Source of the DNA: Clostridia bacterium
GTDB lineage: Bacteria; Bacillota_A; Clostridia; Lachnospirales; Lachnospiraceae
Assembly: GCA_012515365.1 (NCBI GenBank)
Contig: JAAYYM010000080.1
Span: 1-29,922 of the forward strand
Direction of reading: 5' to 3'
DNA length: 29,922 bases
The notes under the pieces were generated by a model that was not told where the DNA came from, did not search any database, and saw only the letters and a list, made by a program, of their open reading frames with translations. Both the position numbers and the translations under genes were made by a program. Shown in pieces: positions 7,540-20,374 of this stretch (its first letter is position 1; every line of letters begins with the position of its first letter).

Positions 7540-8439
7540 ATGGAAAACTTCTATTCTATAAAGGAAACGGTTGCAAATTATGCAGCCGGATGTAACAACA
7601 AAATCCAAGCTGCACCGAAGGCCTTATTCGGAAAAGCAATTCTTGCCGGTCTGATGATCGGAATGGGAGCAGCCGGAAGCAGTGTGGCGGCGCACACGAT
7701 TTCGGATGTCGGACTGGCAAGACTGGCAGCAGCAGTTGTATTCCCTGTCGGACTTATGATGGTAATCCTGTTAGGAGCAGAGCTTTTTACAGGAAACTGT
7801 CTGATGGTAATAGGAACAGCAGCAAAAAAACAGAAGATCAGTGATCTGATCAGAGTGCTGATGACAGTTTTTGCTGGTAATTTCATAGGGGCGGCAGCTC
7901 TTGCTTTACTTGTATCTGCCAGCGGACAGCTTGATTATTCAGGAGGTATACTGGGAGCATATACGATCAAGGTTGCTTTGGCAAAAGTAAATCTTCCTTT
8001 TGGACAGGCTATGATATCAGGTGTGCTTTGCAATATTCTGGTATGTGCAGCAGTCCTGATGGCAGGATGTGCAAAGGATATTACAGGAAAACTTCTGGCA
8101 TCGTTTTTTACAATTATGCTGTTTGTAACAGCAGGTTTTGAACATTGCGTAGCAAATATGTATTACATAACAGCTGGTATGGCTGCTCTTAAAAATCCAG
8201 CTTATGTACAGCTTGCTGTGCAGGAGTACGGATTTAGTGCTGATCAGCTTGCTACACTTAATATCGGGAATTTTATGGTGGCGAACCTGTTGCCTGTAAC
8301 AATCGGAAATGTTGTAGGTGGAGCCGTGTTGGGACTTGCCCTGCTTTATTTCAATAAAGAGAAAGCAGTTGAAACTGTAAAGGAGGAAAAAAGAAATGGT
8401 ATCGTATTTGACAATCATGTTGCGGGTGCTTTGCACTGA
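7540..8439 (+). CDS. Formate/nitrite transporter (FNT/FocA family) channel
   Basis: 299 residues from the ATG at 7540, which has CGGAG 9 bases upstream. The alternative ATG at 7501 lies inside the promoter region and has no ribosome site. Six hydrophobic segments are visible. The family features AAPKALFGKAILAGLMIGMGA, PVGLMMVILLGAELFTGN and AGFEHCVANMYYI are all present. FNT proteins are pentameric channels for small anions (formate, nitrite, hydrosulfide, lactate) and work as H+-coupled carriers at low pH. The substrate cannot be assigned; in a fermentative anaerobe formate is a reasonable guess. The 3' end contains an AGGAGG and the start of a second, overlapping small gene. Confidence 0.93.
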   Translation: MENFYSIKETVANYAAGCNNKIQAAPKALFGKAILAGLMIGMGAAGSSVAAHTISDVGLARLAAAVVFPVGLMMVILLGAELFTGNCLMVIGTAAKKQKISDLIRVLMTVFAGNFIGAAALALLVSASGQLDYSGGILGAYTIKVALAKVNLPFGQAMISGVLCNILVCAAVLMAGCAKDITGKLLASFFTIMLFVTAGFEHCVANMYYITAGMAALKNPAYVQLAVQEYGFSADQLATLNIGNFMVANLLPVTIGNVVGGAVLGLALLYFNKEKAVETVKEEKRNGIVFDNHVAGALH

Positions 8440-8515
8440 AGGTGTATGTGTACTGGGAATGGTAGCTCTTTTATATGGTTACCTTAAGATTTCTAATCCA
8501 CATCAGGTTTCATAA
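8396..8515 (+). CDS. Putative 39-residue single-span membrane miniprotein overlapping the FNT gene
   Basis: An ORF of 40 codons including the stop, in a different frame from the FNT gene, which it overlaps by 44 bases. AAAGGAGG lies at 8380-8386 inside the FNT gene, 9 bases before this ATG. This is one of the best ribosome sites in the region, and no other start explains it. The product begins MVSYLTIMLRVLCTEG, has a hydrophobic core VCVLGMVALLYGYL (residues about 17-30) and a short polar tail. The context suggests translational coupling to the channel, possibly as a small partner. No known family is recognised, and it could be spurious. Confidence 0.5.
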   Translation: MVSYLTIMLRVLCTEGVCVLGMVALLYGYLKISNPHQVS

Positions 8516-8530
8516 TTTTGATTATATAAT

Positions 8531-8579
8531 ATAAGAGAGGCTTGAAGCAGACAGTTATTGTCGCTTAAGTCTCTCTTAT
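8531..8579. terminator. Long hairpin between convergent genes, possible two-way terminator
   Basis: ATAAGAGAG...(8531 onward) pairs with CTCTCTTAT (8571-8579), and the stem continues inward through CTTGAAGC/GCTTAAG with one bulge. It lies between the FNT/miniprotein genes and the convergent DUF402 gene. Neither side has a clean T run. Confidence 0.45.
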
Positions 8580-8630
8580 TTGCTTATATATGCTGCAGAT
8601 CATTCTGTTTATTTTGTTTAGAGTATATGC

Positions 8631-9116
8631 TTAGAATACAGATTCTCTTGAGTCTATTTCGTTTTGAAATTTTTCGAATTTATCATCATATATAATGGTC
8701 AGGAGATGATTTAAACGAAGGAGCGCAAGCTTTAAGGAAGAGATGGACAGCTTGTTTATTTCTAATGCTTCTACGAATTCATCAATATCTACTACTTTCA
8801 TATATCCATCGGGATAAATGATCACATCGGCAAGCAGATCCGTGAACACATAAGTGTTTTTAATTTTGTCATATTCGTAATCAATAATATCGCAATACCA
8901 ATAAAGCAGATGTCCGTCAGCATTGTAGAATTTACTGATCTTGAAGCCTTCTTTTAGGAAATAGCAGGAAGTGCCATGGTGGAGATCTTTTTTGGGCTTT
9001 AAGGCATTCCACTTGGTAACGATGATATCTGAATCAATATAGATGATTGTATCATCCTTTAACTCTACACATTCCTCAGGTATAATACGTTTACGATACA
9101 ATACAGGTGCGGACAT
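8631..9116 (-). CDS. DUF402 domain protein (possible nucleoside phosphate phosphatase)
   Basis: 161 residues from the ATG at 9116, which has AAGGAGG 6 bases upstream; an ATG 18 bases earlier lies before that site. The segment LLYWYCDIIDYEYD followed by TYVFTDLLADVIIYPDG and VVDIDEFVEAL is the conserved core of DUF402. Characterised members of this fold (FomD, Staphylococcus Ntdp/Sa1684) hydrolyse nucleotidyl phosphonates or nucleoside di/triphosphates using divalent metal. The acidic cluster D-x-D in VVDIDEF fits metal binding. The gene is divergent from the atp operon and has its own promoter at 9165-9193. The cellular substrate is unknown. Confidence 0.85.
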   Translation of the reverse strand: MSAPVLYRKRIIPEECVELKDDTIIYIDSDIIVTKWNALKPKKDLHHGTSCYFLKEGFKISKFYNADGHLLYWYCDIIDYEYDKIKNTYVFTDLLADVIIYPDGYMKVVDIDEFVEALEINKLSISSLKLALLRLNHLLTIIYDDKFEKFQNEIDSRESVF

Positions 9117-9164
9117 ATAAGACCTCCTTGACATTCAATAGTGATTGTTGAAACTGGTCTTTAA

Positions 9165-9193
9165 ATTATAGCAATGAATTTATCAAATGTCCA
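9165..9193 (-). promoter_or_regulatory. Promoter of the DUF402 gene
   Basis: On the minus strand TGGACA (9188-9193), a 17-base spacer and TATAAT (9165-9170) are preceded by TGC (extended -10). Five of six and six of six positions match consensus. Confidence 0.65.
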
Positions 9194-9258
9194 TAAAAAC
9201 CCATGTTTTTACTTTTGAAATCTTTATGAAAAATTTACGAAAATGAACTTAAAATATT

Positions 9259-9286
9259 TTGACAATCACTGAAATAATGATATAAT
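9259..9286 (+). promoter_or_regulatory. Consensus sigma-A promoter of the atp operon
   Basis: TTGACA (9259-9264), a 16-base spacer and TATAAT (9281-9286) are both perfect hexamers. Transcription should begin near 9293, giving a leader of about 56 bases to the first gene. Confidence 0.8.
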
Positions 9287-9348
9287 GATATAAGCTGTCT
9301 GCATAGCGTCTAAACGTTGTCTGATTGCAGATGAAAGGGTTATGAAAA

Positions 9349-9591
9349 ATGAAATATAATAAGACTGTTTATCAGGCCTTAACAATGATTATGCAATTCG
9401 GAATCAATATGTTGGTTCCGATTCTGTTGTGTGTATTTATTGGAATCGCGATGGACCGCTTTTTTCACACATCCTTTATTGTCATTATTATGTTTTTTAT
9501 CGGTGCATTAGCTGGTTTTCGCAATGTTTACATATTTGCCAGAAAGATTTATTCGCACAAGGAGGAGAGACGTAATGAAGACGAATCTTGA
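9349..9591 (+). CDS. atpZ: AtpZ/AtpI-family small membrane protein of the ATP synthase operon
   Basis: 80 residues with two transmembrane segments (about residues 15-35 and 41-62), namely FGINMLVPILLCVFIGIAM and IVIIMFFIGALAG, plus a basic C-terminus. Size, topology and position as the first gene of the atp operon match the AtpZ/ATPase_gene1 family. That family is implicated in Mg2+/Ca2+ handling or assembly of the synthase with AtpI. The ATG at 9349 has AAAGGG about 10 bases upstream; an ATG at 9342 hits a stop after five codons. The 3' end overlaps the next gene by 17 bases, which suggests translational coupling. Confidence 0.8.
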   Translation: MKYNKTVYQALTMIMQFGINMLVPILLCVFIGIAMDRFFHTSFIVIIMFFIGALAGFRNVYIFARKIYSHKEERRNEDES

Positions 9592-10054
9592 GAAGCTTGA
9601 CGAGAAACTTCTTGCGCTTGCACCCGAGGTGCCGGATGAGCAGACGGATGGCAACGCGGAATCGGAAATGTCACAGGAAACAGCTACAAATACGACCCAT
9701 GTTTTACAGGAAATGGCGATTGGCGTTTTGCTTTTTGCTGTTATTATTCAGGTGTTCGTAATTCTGTTTTCAAAGAAGCTGCTATATGACTCGATTGGCT
9801 TATGGGTTGGGGCAGTGACAGCTATTCTTTTGGCAGTTCACATGAAAAATACGATAGAGGCTGTCATGGATCAGGCAGGCGGGCGTGGAGCTGGCGGTCG
9901 GTATGCATTGATCCGATATGTGGCGGTACTTATCATATTTATAGGTCTTTTTGTTTTTAAAATCGGCAATCCTGTCATTTGCTTTGCAGGTATCATGGGG
10001 CTAAAGATAGGAGCTTATATGCAGCCGTTCATTCATAAATTATTAAGGAGGTGA
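9575..10054 (+). CDS. atpI: ATP synthase subunit I (AtpI)
   Basis: 159 residues from the ATG at 9575, with AAGGAGGAGA just upstream; the longer frame from 9524 lacks one. A polar acidic N-terminus of about 45 residues precedes four hydrophobic segments (about 47-65, 72-90, 107-126 and 130-150). This matches the ATP synt_I family, which helps assemble the c-ring, as shown for Na+-type synthases. It lies between atpZ and atpB with overlap or near-contact on both sides. The acidic N-terminal extension is longer than in many AtpI proteins. Confidence 0.8.
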   Translation: MKTNLEKLDEKLLALAPEVPDEQTDGNAESEMSQETATNTTHVLQEMAIGVLLFAVIIQVFVILFSKKLLYDSIGLWVGAVTAILLAVHMKNTIEAVMDQAGGRGAGGRYALIRYVAVLIIFIGLFVFKIGNPVICFAGIMGLKIGAYMQPFIHKLLRR

Positions 10055-10058
10055 ATCA

Positions 10059-10802
10059 ATGAGTAATTTTGTTTTGTTATCAGATTCCGGTAATGTCGAT
10101 TTCATGATTAAGGGACTCTTTTCTTATGAACTCTTCGGACAGACCGTGTGGATAACAACAAGTCATGTGTGTATTTTTATTGTCTTCCTGTTAATTATCA
10201 CGTTTTCTTTATTTGCCAACCGGGCAATTAAGAAGGCAGAACAGACGCCGGTTGAGGAATGGAAGGCACCGGGGACATTCCAGAACATTGTAGAAATGAT
10301 TGTGGAAATGCTGGATCATATGATAACGAGTGTTATGGGAAAAAATGCGCCAAAGTTTGCAAATTATATTGGAACCTTGTTCATTTTTATCCTGATTAGT
10401 AACATTTCCGGTTTGCTGGGATTAAGACCACCTACAGCAGATTACGGAGTCACGCTTCCACTCGGAGTCATATCATTTTGTCTTATATTCTTCAATAAAA
10501 TCAAACACCAGAAGGTCAGTGGATTTTTAAAGGGATTATGTGATCCGTGGCCGATTTGGGCACCGATCAATATCATCGGTGATGTAGCTGTTCCAATTTC
10601 ATTGTCGCTGCGTCTTTTTGCCAATGTTTTATCAGGAACTGTTATGCTTGCATTGTTCTATGGACTTTTACCTATCTTTGTGAAGGTTGGTATCCCGGGA
10701 GCACTTCACCTGTATTTCGATCTTTTCTCAGGTGCGATTCAGACGTATGTGTTCTGTATGCTTACGATGACATACATTACAGATGCGATTGGTGAATCAT
10801 AA
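10059..10802 (+). CDS. atpB: ATP synthase Fo subunit a
   Basis: 247 residues, membrane protein with about five to six spans. The essential arginine of the ion half-channels is R185 in SLSLRLFANVLSG, and the C-terminal helix AIQTYVFCMLTMTYITDAIGE is typical. It conducts the coupling ion to and from the c-ring. The start ATG has AAGGAGGTGA upstream and lies 4 bases after atpI. It is followed by a 70-base spacer before atpE, which has its own strong ribosome site, as expected for the high copy number of subunit c. Confidence 0.96.
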   Translation: MSNFVLLSDSGNVDFMIKGLFSYELFGQTVWITTSHVCIFIVFLLIITFSLFANRAIKKAEQTPVEEWKAPGTFQNIVEMIVEMLDHMITSVMGKNAPKFANYIGTLFIFILISNISGLLGLRPPTADYGVTLPLGVISFCLIFFNKIKHQKVSGFLKGLCDPWPIWAPINIIGDVAVPISLSLRLFANVLSGTVMLALFYGLLPIFVKVGIPGALHLYFDLFSGAIQTYVFCMLTMTYITDAIGES

Positions 10803-10860
10803 GTATTTATTATCAGAGGTTTTGATGAAGTAATTCAATAAAATAACATATTATATTTAA

Positions 10861-11136
<276 letters not shown>

Positions 11137-11187
11137 GCATAAGCTTTCTGATATGTGTAAATAAAAATACCGAAAGGAGGCAAAATC

Positions 11188-11735
11188 TTGGAGATATTAC
11201 TAAATGTCGCTGCGATGTCTGCAGAGCCTGGCATGGAGCGATTGTTCAATCTCGATTTTCAGTTACTACATGATGCAGTTCTTGTAGCAATTGCGGTCTT
11301 TTGTCTGTTCTTAGTAGTTTCCTATCTTCTCTTTAATCCTGCAAGGGATCTACTTAAAAAGAGACAGGATAAAATACAGAATGATTTTGATTCAGCAAAG
11401 ACTCAAAAAGAAGAAGCACTGTCACTTAAGACTGAGTATGAGACTAAAATGAAAGAAGTGGATAAAGAAGTAGAGCAGATCCTGTCTGAGGCACGTAAAA
11501 AAGCTATGGCTAATGAAGCTCAGATTGTCGCTAAGGCAAAAGAGGAAGCAGTCCTGATCATTAAACGTGCCAATACAGAAGCTGAATTAGAGCGTAAAGA
11601 AGCAGCTGATGATATGAAGAAGGAAATGATCGAAATCGCATCCCTTATGGCTGGAAAAGTAGTAGCAGCTTCTATAGACACAACAATTCAAAACACTTTG
11701 GTGGAGGAAACATTAAGAGAAGTAGGTGATCAGAC

Positions 11736-11748
<13 letters not shown>
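11188..11748 (+). CDS. atpF: ATP synthase Fo subunit b
   Basis: 186 residues starting at TTG 11188, which has AAAGGAGG (11173-11180) 7 bases upstream. One membrane span (about residues 31-50, AVLVAIAVFCLFLVVSYLLF) leads into the family motif FNPARDLLKKRQ and a long charged coiled helix, which forms the peripheral stalk. The N-terminus before the span is about 30 residues long. The 3' end overlaps atpH by 13 bases. Confidence 0.92.
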
Positions 11749-13816
<2,068 letters not shown>

Positions 13817-13844
13817 GCAGAAACGGTAAAGGTAAGGTGATAGC

Positions 13845-14708
13845 ATGGCTTCCATGAGAGATATAAAAAGACGTAAAGTCGGAATACAAAGCACGCAACA
13901 GATTACCAAAGCCATGAAGCTTGTTTCTACGGTTAAGCTGCAAAGAGCTAAAACAAAAGCAGAGCGTTCCAAATCATACTTCCAGTGTATGTATGATACA
14001 GTTTCCTCTATACTGGCCAGATCAGGTAACATTAATCACCCCTATTTAAAAGCAGGTGATTCCAGTAAAAAAGCAGTGATCCTGATTACCTCAAACAGAG
14101 GTCTGGCAGGAGGCTATAACTCGAATGTGGTAAAACTGATTACCAGAAACGAGGATATGAAAAAAGAGGATCTGCTCATTTATGCAGTTGGTAAAAAGGG
14201 ACGAGATACGCTTAAGCGACATGGATTTGAAATAAAAGAGGATTATGCTGAAATAATCAATGAACCGTTATATGCAGATGCGAAGATGATTTCGGATGTA
14301 GTCTTAAAGGCTTTTTCAGATGGAGAAGTCGGTGAGATTTATCTGGCTTATACTTCCTTTAAAAATACGGTTACCCATATCCCTACATTATTGAAGCTGC
14401 TTCCGGTAGAAATCGAACCGGGCCAAGAAGCAAACGATGGAGAAAAATCGATACCGATGAATTACGAGCCTGACGAAGAAGAAGCATTGGATCTGATTAT
14501 TCCAAAATATGTAGCCAGTCTGATTTATGGCGCATTGGTTGAAGCTGTAGCAAGTGAAAACGGTGCCAGAATGCAGGCAATGGATTCAGCAACGAGCAAC
14601 GCAGATGAGATGATCAGTCATTTAGCTTTGATGTACAATCGTGCAAGACAAGGTTCGATTACTCAGGAGTTAACCGAAATTATCGGTGGTGCGGAGGCTC
14701 TTTCATAA
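13845..14708 (+). CDS. atpG: ATP synthase F1 subunit gamma
   Basis: 287 residues, forming the central rotor shaft. The N-terminal coil MASMRDIKRRKVGIQSTQQI followed by TKAMKLVSTVKL and the C-terminal coil ending ITQELTEIIGGAEALS are diagnostic. SNRGLAGGYNSNV is the usual gamma motif. It starts 28 bases after atpA, with an AAGGTGA ribosome site. Confidence 0.96.
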   Translation: MASMRDIKRRKVGIQSTQQITKAMKLVSTVKLQRAKTKAERSKSYFQCMYDTVSSILARSGNINHPYLKAGDSSKKAVILITSNRGLAGGYNSNVVKLITRNEDMKKEDLLIYAVGKKGRDTLKRHGFEIKEDYAEIINEPLYADAKMISDVVLKAFSDGEVGEIYLAYTSFKNTVTHIPTLLKLLPVEIEPGQEANDGEKSIPMNYEPDEEEALDLIIPKYVASLIYGALVEAVASENGARMQAMDSATSNADEMISHLALMYNRARQGSITQELTEIIGGAEALS

Positions 14709-14735
14709 AAAATGAAAAGAACAATAAAGGAGTGA

Positions 14736-16151
<1,416 letters not shown>

Positions 16152-16155
16152 TTAA

Positions 16156-16566
16156 ATGGCAGATGAAAGAGCTTTTGCGGTAGAGGTAATCGCACCTGAC
16201 CGTGTGTTTTACAGTGGAAATGCGATTATGCTTGAACTGTGTACGACAGAAGGTGAGATCGGTATTTATAAAGACCATCTTCCGGTTACGGCAGTGATTG
16301 CACCAGGAATTATGAGAATCAGAGAAGCAGAAGGTACAGTTAAAATAGCAGCTTTGCATGCAGGATTTGTTGAAATACTGCAGGATAAGGTGACTGTACT
16401 GGCAGAAATCGTAGAATGGCCGGATGAAATCGACTTAAACAGGGCAAATGATGCTTTGCTGCGTGCAGAACGCAGACTAAAGGAAAGTCCTGTAGACACG
16501 AATCTGGCAAGAGCAGAATTGTCAATCAAGAAGGCAACTGTTCGTATTGATGCAGTAAAAAAATAA
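16156..16566 (+). CDS. atpC: ATP synthase F1 subunit epsilon
   Basis: 136 residues: an N-terminal beta sandwich (FAVEVIAPDRVFYSGNAIMLEL, then GEIGIYKDHLPVTAVI) and a C-terminal two-helix hairpin that can inhibit ATP hydrolysis. Its ribosome site AGGGGTG lies in the end of atpD, so the two are tightly coupled. It closes the ten-gene atp operon; no T-rich terminator follows it. Confidence 0.95.
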   Translation: MADERAFAVEVIAPDRVFYSGNAIMLELCTTEGEIGIYKDHLPVTAVIAPGIMRIREAEGTVKIAALHAGFVEILQDKVTVLAEIVEWPDEIDLNRANDALLRAERRLKESPVDTNLARAELSIKKATVRIDAVKK

Positions 16567-16571
16567 TGAGG

Positions 16572-16634
16572 TGGGCTGTTGTGAAATTAACAGGCAGATC
16601 GTATGTATCTGTCTGTTATTTCCACGACAGCCCA
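16572..16634 (+). other. 28-bp imperfect stem-loop between atpC and the methyltransferase gene
   Basis: Bases 16572-16599 pair with 16607-16634 around a 7-base loop. There are 24 Watson-Crick pairs, two G-U pairs and two mismatches; the outer arm TGGGCTGT pairs with ACAGCCCA. No T run follows on the plus strand. It starts 6 bases after the atpC stop. It may protect or process the 3' end of the atp mRNA, or it may restrain translation of the next gene. Confidence 0.7.
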
Positions 16635-16664
16635 TTGCAGATTGACATGAAAAAGGGAGAAACA

Positions 16665-17819
16665 GTGAACGAACTTCATTTATTGTTAGAAGAAATGCTT
16701 ACGATGGATCTGGAACAGTTGATCATCAGTAATCCCAAAAGTAAAGAAACTAATATAACAAAGATAAAAATCAGACCTGTCTTACACAAGAATGAGCTTG
16801 TATTTCAAAGTACATGCCAAGACGGTAAACAGGTTTTTCATCAGAATTATTCTGCCGATGAAATCATAGCATTTGCTGAGCAGAATATTCTGGAAATATA
16901 CAAGCAGTTTGAACTGACTACGATACATTACAGAGTGACTGGTCTGGTAAGCAAGCATGGTAAGGTGACGATCAAAAAAAAGCGATTAGAGGAAGCGGAG
17001 CTTTTTGTACCAAGAACTCTTTCACATAATCGTGAGAAACGATATATTCTCAAGGAGGGAATGAATATTCCCTTTCTGGTTGATCTGGGTGTTTTTACAA
17101 AGGAGTTTCAGATTGTCAGGGTAAAGTATGATAAATTTAGACAGATTAACCGCTTTTTAGAATTCATTGAAGATATTCTGCCTAAGTTGCCTACGGATCA
17201 TGAGCTTAATATCATTGATTTCGGATGCGGAAAATCTTATCTGACGTTTGCCATGTACTATTATTTACATGAATTAAAGCATTATCAGGTATCAATCGTG
17301 GGTCTTGATCTAAAAGCAGAAGTCATCAAAAATTGTAATCAGCTGAGTGAGCGTTATGGGTATCGTAATCTGCACTTTGAACAGGGAGATATCAAGGATT
17401 ATTCAGAGGCTGAACATGTTGATATGGTTGTTACGCTTCATGCTTGTGACACGGCAACAGATTATGCGTTATATAAAGCTGTCGGCTGGGATGCAAAGGT
17501 CATTTTATCGGTGCCCTGTTGTCAACATGAGCTTAATGAACAGATTTCTAATGAGTTAATGAAACCTGTTTTGAAATATGGATTATTGAAAGAGCGCATA
17601 GCGGCATTGATGACGGATGGTATCCGTGCAGAATATCTTGAGCAGATGGGCTATCAGGTCAATGTCATGGAATTTATTGATATGGAGCATACCCCTAAAA
17701 ATATTCTTCTGCGGGCAGTCAAAACAGGAAGTAGAAAAAAGACTGATCCTGAGCTTAGCAAGCTCTTGGAGGAATTCCATCTGGAACCAACACTTAAGAA
17801 ACTAATCAACGAGTCATAA
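16665..17819 (+). CDS. SAM-dependent methyltransferase (Methyltransf_32-like)
   Basis: About 384 residues from GTG 16665, which has AGGGAG about 6 bases upstream. The frame is open back to ATG 16566 (overlapping the atpC stop) and also offers GTG 16581 with GAGGTGG, but those starts place the large hairpin inside the gene and add sequence that looks unlike the family. After an unrecognised N-terminal domain, the Rossmann core begins near residue 180: LNIIDFGCGKSYLTF (SAM motif I), then VSIVGLDLKAEV (acidic loop), VTLHACDTATDYAL and VPCCQHELN. The DFGCGKSYLT and PCCQHE motifs resemble Methyltransf_32 proteins, some of which act on RNA; the substrate here is unknown. The next gene starts 13 bases later. 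Confidence 0.85.
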   Translation: MNELHLLLEEMLTMDLEQLIISNPKSKETNITKIKIRPVLHKNELVFQSTCQDGKQVFHQNYSADEIIAFAEQNILEIYKQFELTTIHYRVTGLVSKHGKVTIKKKRLEEAELFVPRTLSHNREKRYILKEGMNIPFLVDLGVFTKEFQIVRVKYDKFRQINRFLEFIEDILPKLPTDHELNIIDFGCGKSYLTFAMYYYLHELKHYQVSIVGLDLKAEVIKNCNQLSERYGYRNLHFEQGDIKDYSEAEHVDMVVTLHACDTATDYALYKAVGWDAKVILSVPCCQHELNEQISNELMKPVLKYGLLKERIAALMTDGIRAEYLEQMGYQVNVMEFIDMEHTPKNILLRAVKTGSRKKTDPELSKLLEEFHLEPTLKKLINES

Positions 17820-17832
17820 GGGAATCTGTCAT

Positions 17833-20363
17833 ATGGGAAATATAGCACGTACATTATTAAAAATCGGTGGAAGTATATTAGCCTTTATAGCAGCATTTGT
17901 TTTATTTAGTAATGTAATGAATAAAGGAAATGCAGATATGTCTGCAACGATGAAACCTGCGACATTTCCATTGGTCTATATTGATATCAACAATATGGAT
18001 GTGAACTGTATGCATGGATATGTCGGAGATATGCAGGGTAATTATCTGCGTGATAAAATCACACCTCTTCAGGAACAGCGCAGTATTCCAATCAAGATTA
18101 AATCCTATGGACCGACGATTAAAGGTATTTCATTTGAGGTCAGAAGTATGGATATGCAGCGTCTTGTCGAAGATACTGAGGTGACGGAATATTCGCAGGA
18201 AGACGCAGATGGATATGTGTCTGCTGTTTTGTATCTGAAGGATTTGATTGAGCCGGAAACAGAGTATATGCTCATAATAAAGCTGATCTCCGGAACGGGT
18301 CAGGAAATCAAGTATTATACCAGAATATTTGATCCGGGAGCACTCTATTTAACTGAAAAATTTGATTTTATTATGGATTTTCATAATAAGATCTTTGATA
18401 AAGAGCAGGCAAAAGAACTGGTTAAATATATGGAGACCAATGCTGAGGGAGATAACTCAAGCTTTGGAAATGTAAATATCCATTCTAATTTTGAGCAGTT
18501 GACCTGGGGAGACTTAAATCCTAAGATTGTTACAAAGGAAAATGTTTCAATCAAAGAAATTGATTCTGAATATGCAAATGTTACGATCGAATATCGAGTA
18601 TCTGCAGGTTCGGATTTATTTGATGTACGTGAATTTTACAGAGTCAGAAGAGGGTCAGAACGAATTTATCTGATGGATTATGAGCGGACGATGGATCAGA
18701 TTTTTGATACTGACCATACAGTACTTGTAAAGGACCAGCTTTTATTCGGTATTTCAAGTGAAGAACCACAGATGAAGGAGAGTGACGATGGGAGTAAGCT
18801 GTGCTTTGTAAAACAAAATGCGTTGTATAGTTATGATAATACAGAGGGATACCTTGCTAGGCTGTTTTCTTTTTATGATGATGAGAATAATGATGAGCGT
18901 ACCATTTATTCAGATCATGGAATCAAGATTCTGTCTGTTGAGGATGATGGAGAGATCCGTTTTCTGGTATATGGATATATGAATCGAGGTAAGCATGAGG
19001 GAGAGGTTGGAAGTGCTGTCTATAAATATATTCCGGTCAGCAATTCAATTGAGGAAGAGATCTTTATTCCTTACAGCAAATCCTATGAACTGTTAAAACA
19101 GGACATTGCGTATCTGTCTTATGTTAATAAGCAGGAAAAACTGTATATGCTTTCTGGACAGACTATTTATGAAATTGATCTAACGACGAAAACCTGTAAG
19201 AAGGTGGTTTCCGGTCTTTTGCCTAATCGTTTTGTTGTATCAGAGGATGATAGTCTTGTTGCATGGCAAGAGGGAGAGAACCTATACAATTCAGATAAGA
19301 TCATCTTGGATACATTAAAGAATGCCAGAAGTACGGAAATTAAATCTGAGCCTGGAACGACAATCATTCCATTAGGATTCATGGATGAAGACTTTATTTA
19401 TGGGCTTGCCAGAAAAGTGACATTACCCATGACAGTATGGGCAGGACAGTACTTCCAATGTATACAATCCGCATCGAAGATAAATCTGGAGAAATATTGA
19501 AGGAATATAAGCAGAATGAAATCTATGTAACGAAAATAGAAATCAACCAAAATGTAATTGATCTGTATCGAATTGAGAAAAATCCCGAAACAGGGAATTA
19601 TACAATGATCGACAATGATCAGATTATGAATAATGTTATTGAAATGACAGGCAAAAATTACTTGAAAGAAGTCGTTACGAAGGAACGTGAGACAACTTTA
19701 CAGGTGACACTTTTACATGATACACAGTATAAAATGTCAAAATTGCTTACCCCTAAGGAAATGCTGTATGAGGGTGATAGAATCCTGCATCTGGAACGTG
19801 AAAAAGAGATCCTGGCAAGTTATTATGTGTATGCAAAAGGAAAATTGATCGATGTATTCTCTGCTCCTTCGGATGCTGTTAATGAGGCAGCATTGCAGGC
19901 GGGTACAGTGGTCAATGATAATGGCTCTTATATATGGGAGAGTGGAAGCAGGGCCGCGAGAAAGCAGATCAGTGGAATCGATGAAGAACTGGCAACTGAG
20001 GAAATAAGCAGCTATGAAATATGTCTGAAAGAAATGCTTCATACAAAGGGCGTCGTCGTTGAAGTTGATGCGTTACTGCGAAGACAGCTGACTCCTATGG
20101 AAATACTTCGTGAAAACATGCCTGCCAAGGTACTGGATTTGACAGGATGTCCACTTAATGCGGTGCTGTATTACATTAATCAGGGAATACCTGTCATGGT
20201 GCCTCTTGGTGATGGAGAATGTGTCATGATCGTAGGATATGATGAAAAAAATGTGATCCTGTACCGTCCGAACGAAGGAACCATTAAAAAAATGGGAAAT
20301 AATGATGCAACGAATATGTTTTCTGAATATGGAAACAAATATATTACTTATATTAATGAATAA
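17833..20363 (+). pseudogene. Membrane-anchored ~843-residue protein of unknown function, split by a one-base frameshift
   Basis: The first frame runs 17833-19500 (555 residues). The second, in another frame, continues to 20363. Around 19411 the first frame reads GLARKVTLPMT. The other frame, entered just upstream of its first ATG (19437), reads SDITHDSMGRTVLPMYTIRIE, which continues GLARK naturally, so one A appears to be missing from the run 19413-19416. Restoring it gives one protein of 843 residues. It has an N-terminal membrane anchor (residues about 7-26), a large extracytoplasmic beta-rich region and a C-terminal domain with CPLNAVLYYINQGIPV and IVGYDEKNVILY. That domain resembles a C39-like papain fold, with no clear catalytic histidine before the IVGYD. 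Homologues of unknown function exist in related Clostridia (memory). It could be a sequencing error. Confidence 0.8.
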
Positions 20364-20374
20364 TACAAACAGGT

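Noticed and set aside
16566..16664. N-terminal extension of the methyltransferase from ATG 16566 or GTG 16581
   Set aside because: The encoded residues come from the long hairpin and look unlike the family. GTG 16665 has a well-placed AGGGAG. GTG 16581 remains possible because GAGGTGG precedes it.
19411..19440. Programmed -1 frameshift joining the two frames
   Set aside because: The A-AAA-G context permits slippage, but there is no classic heptamer and no clear downstream stimulatory structure. A one-base deletion is simpler.
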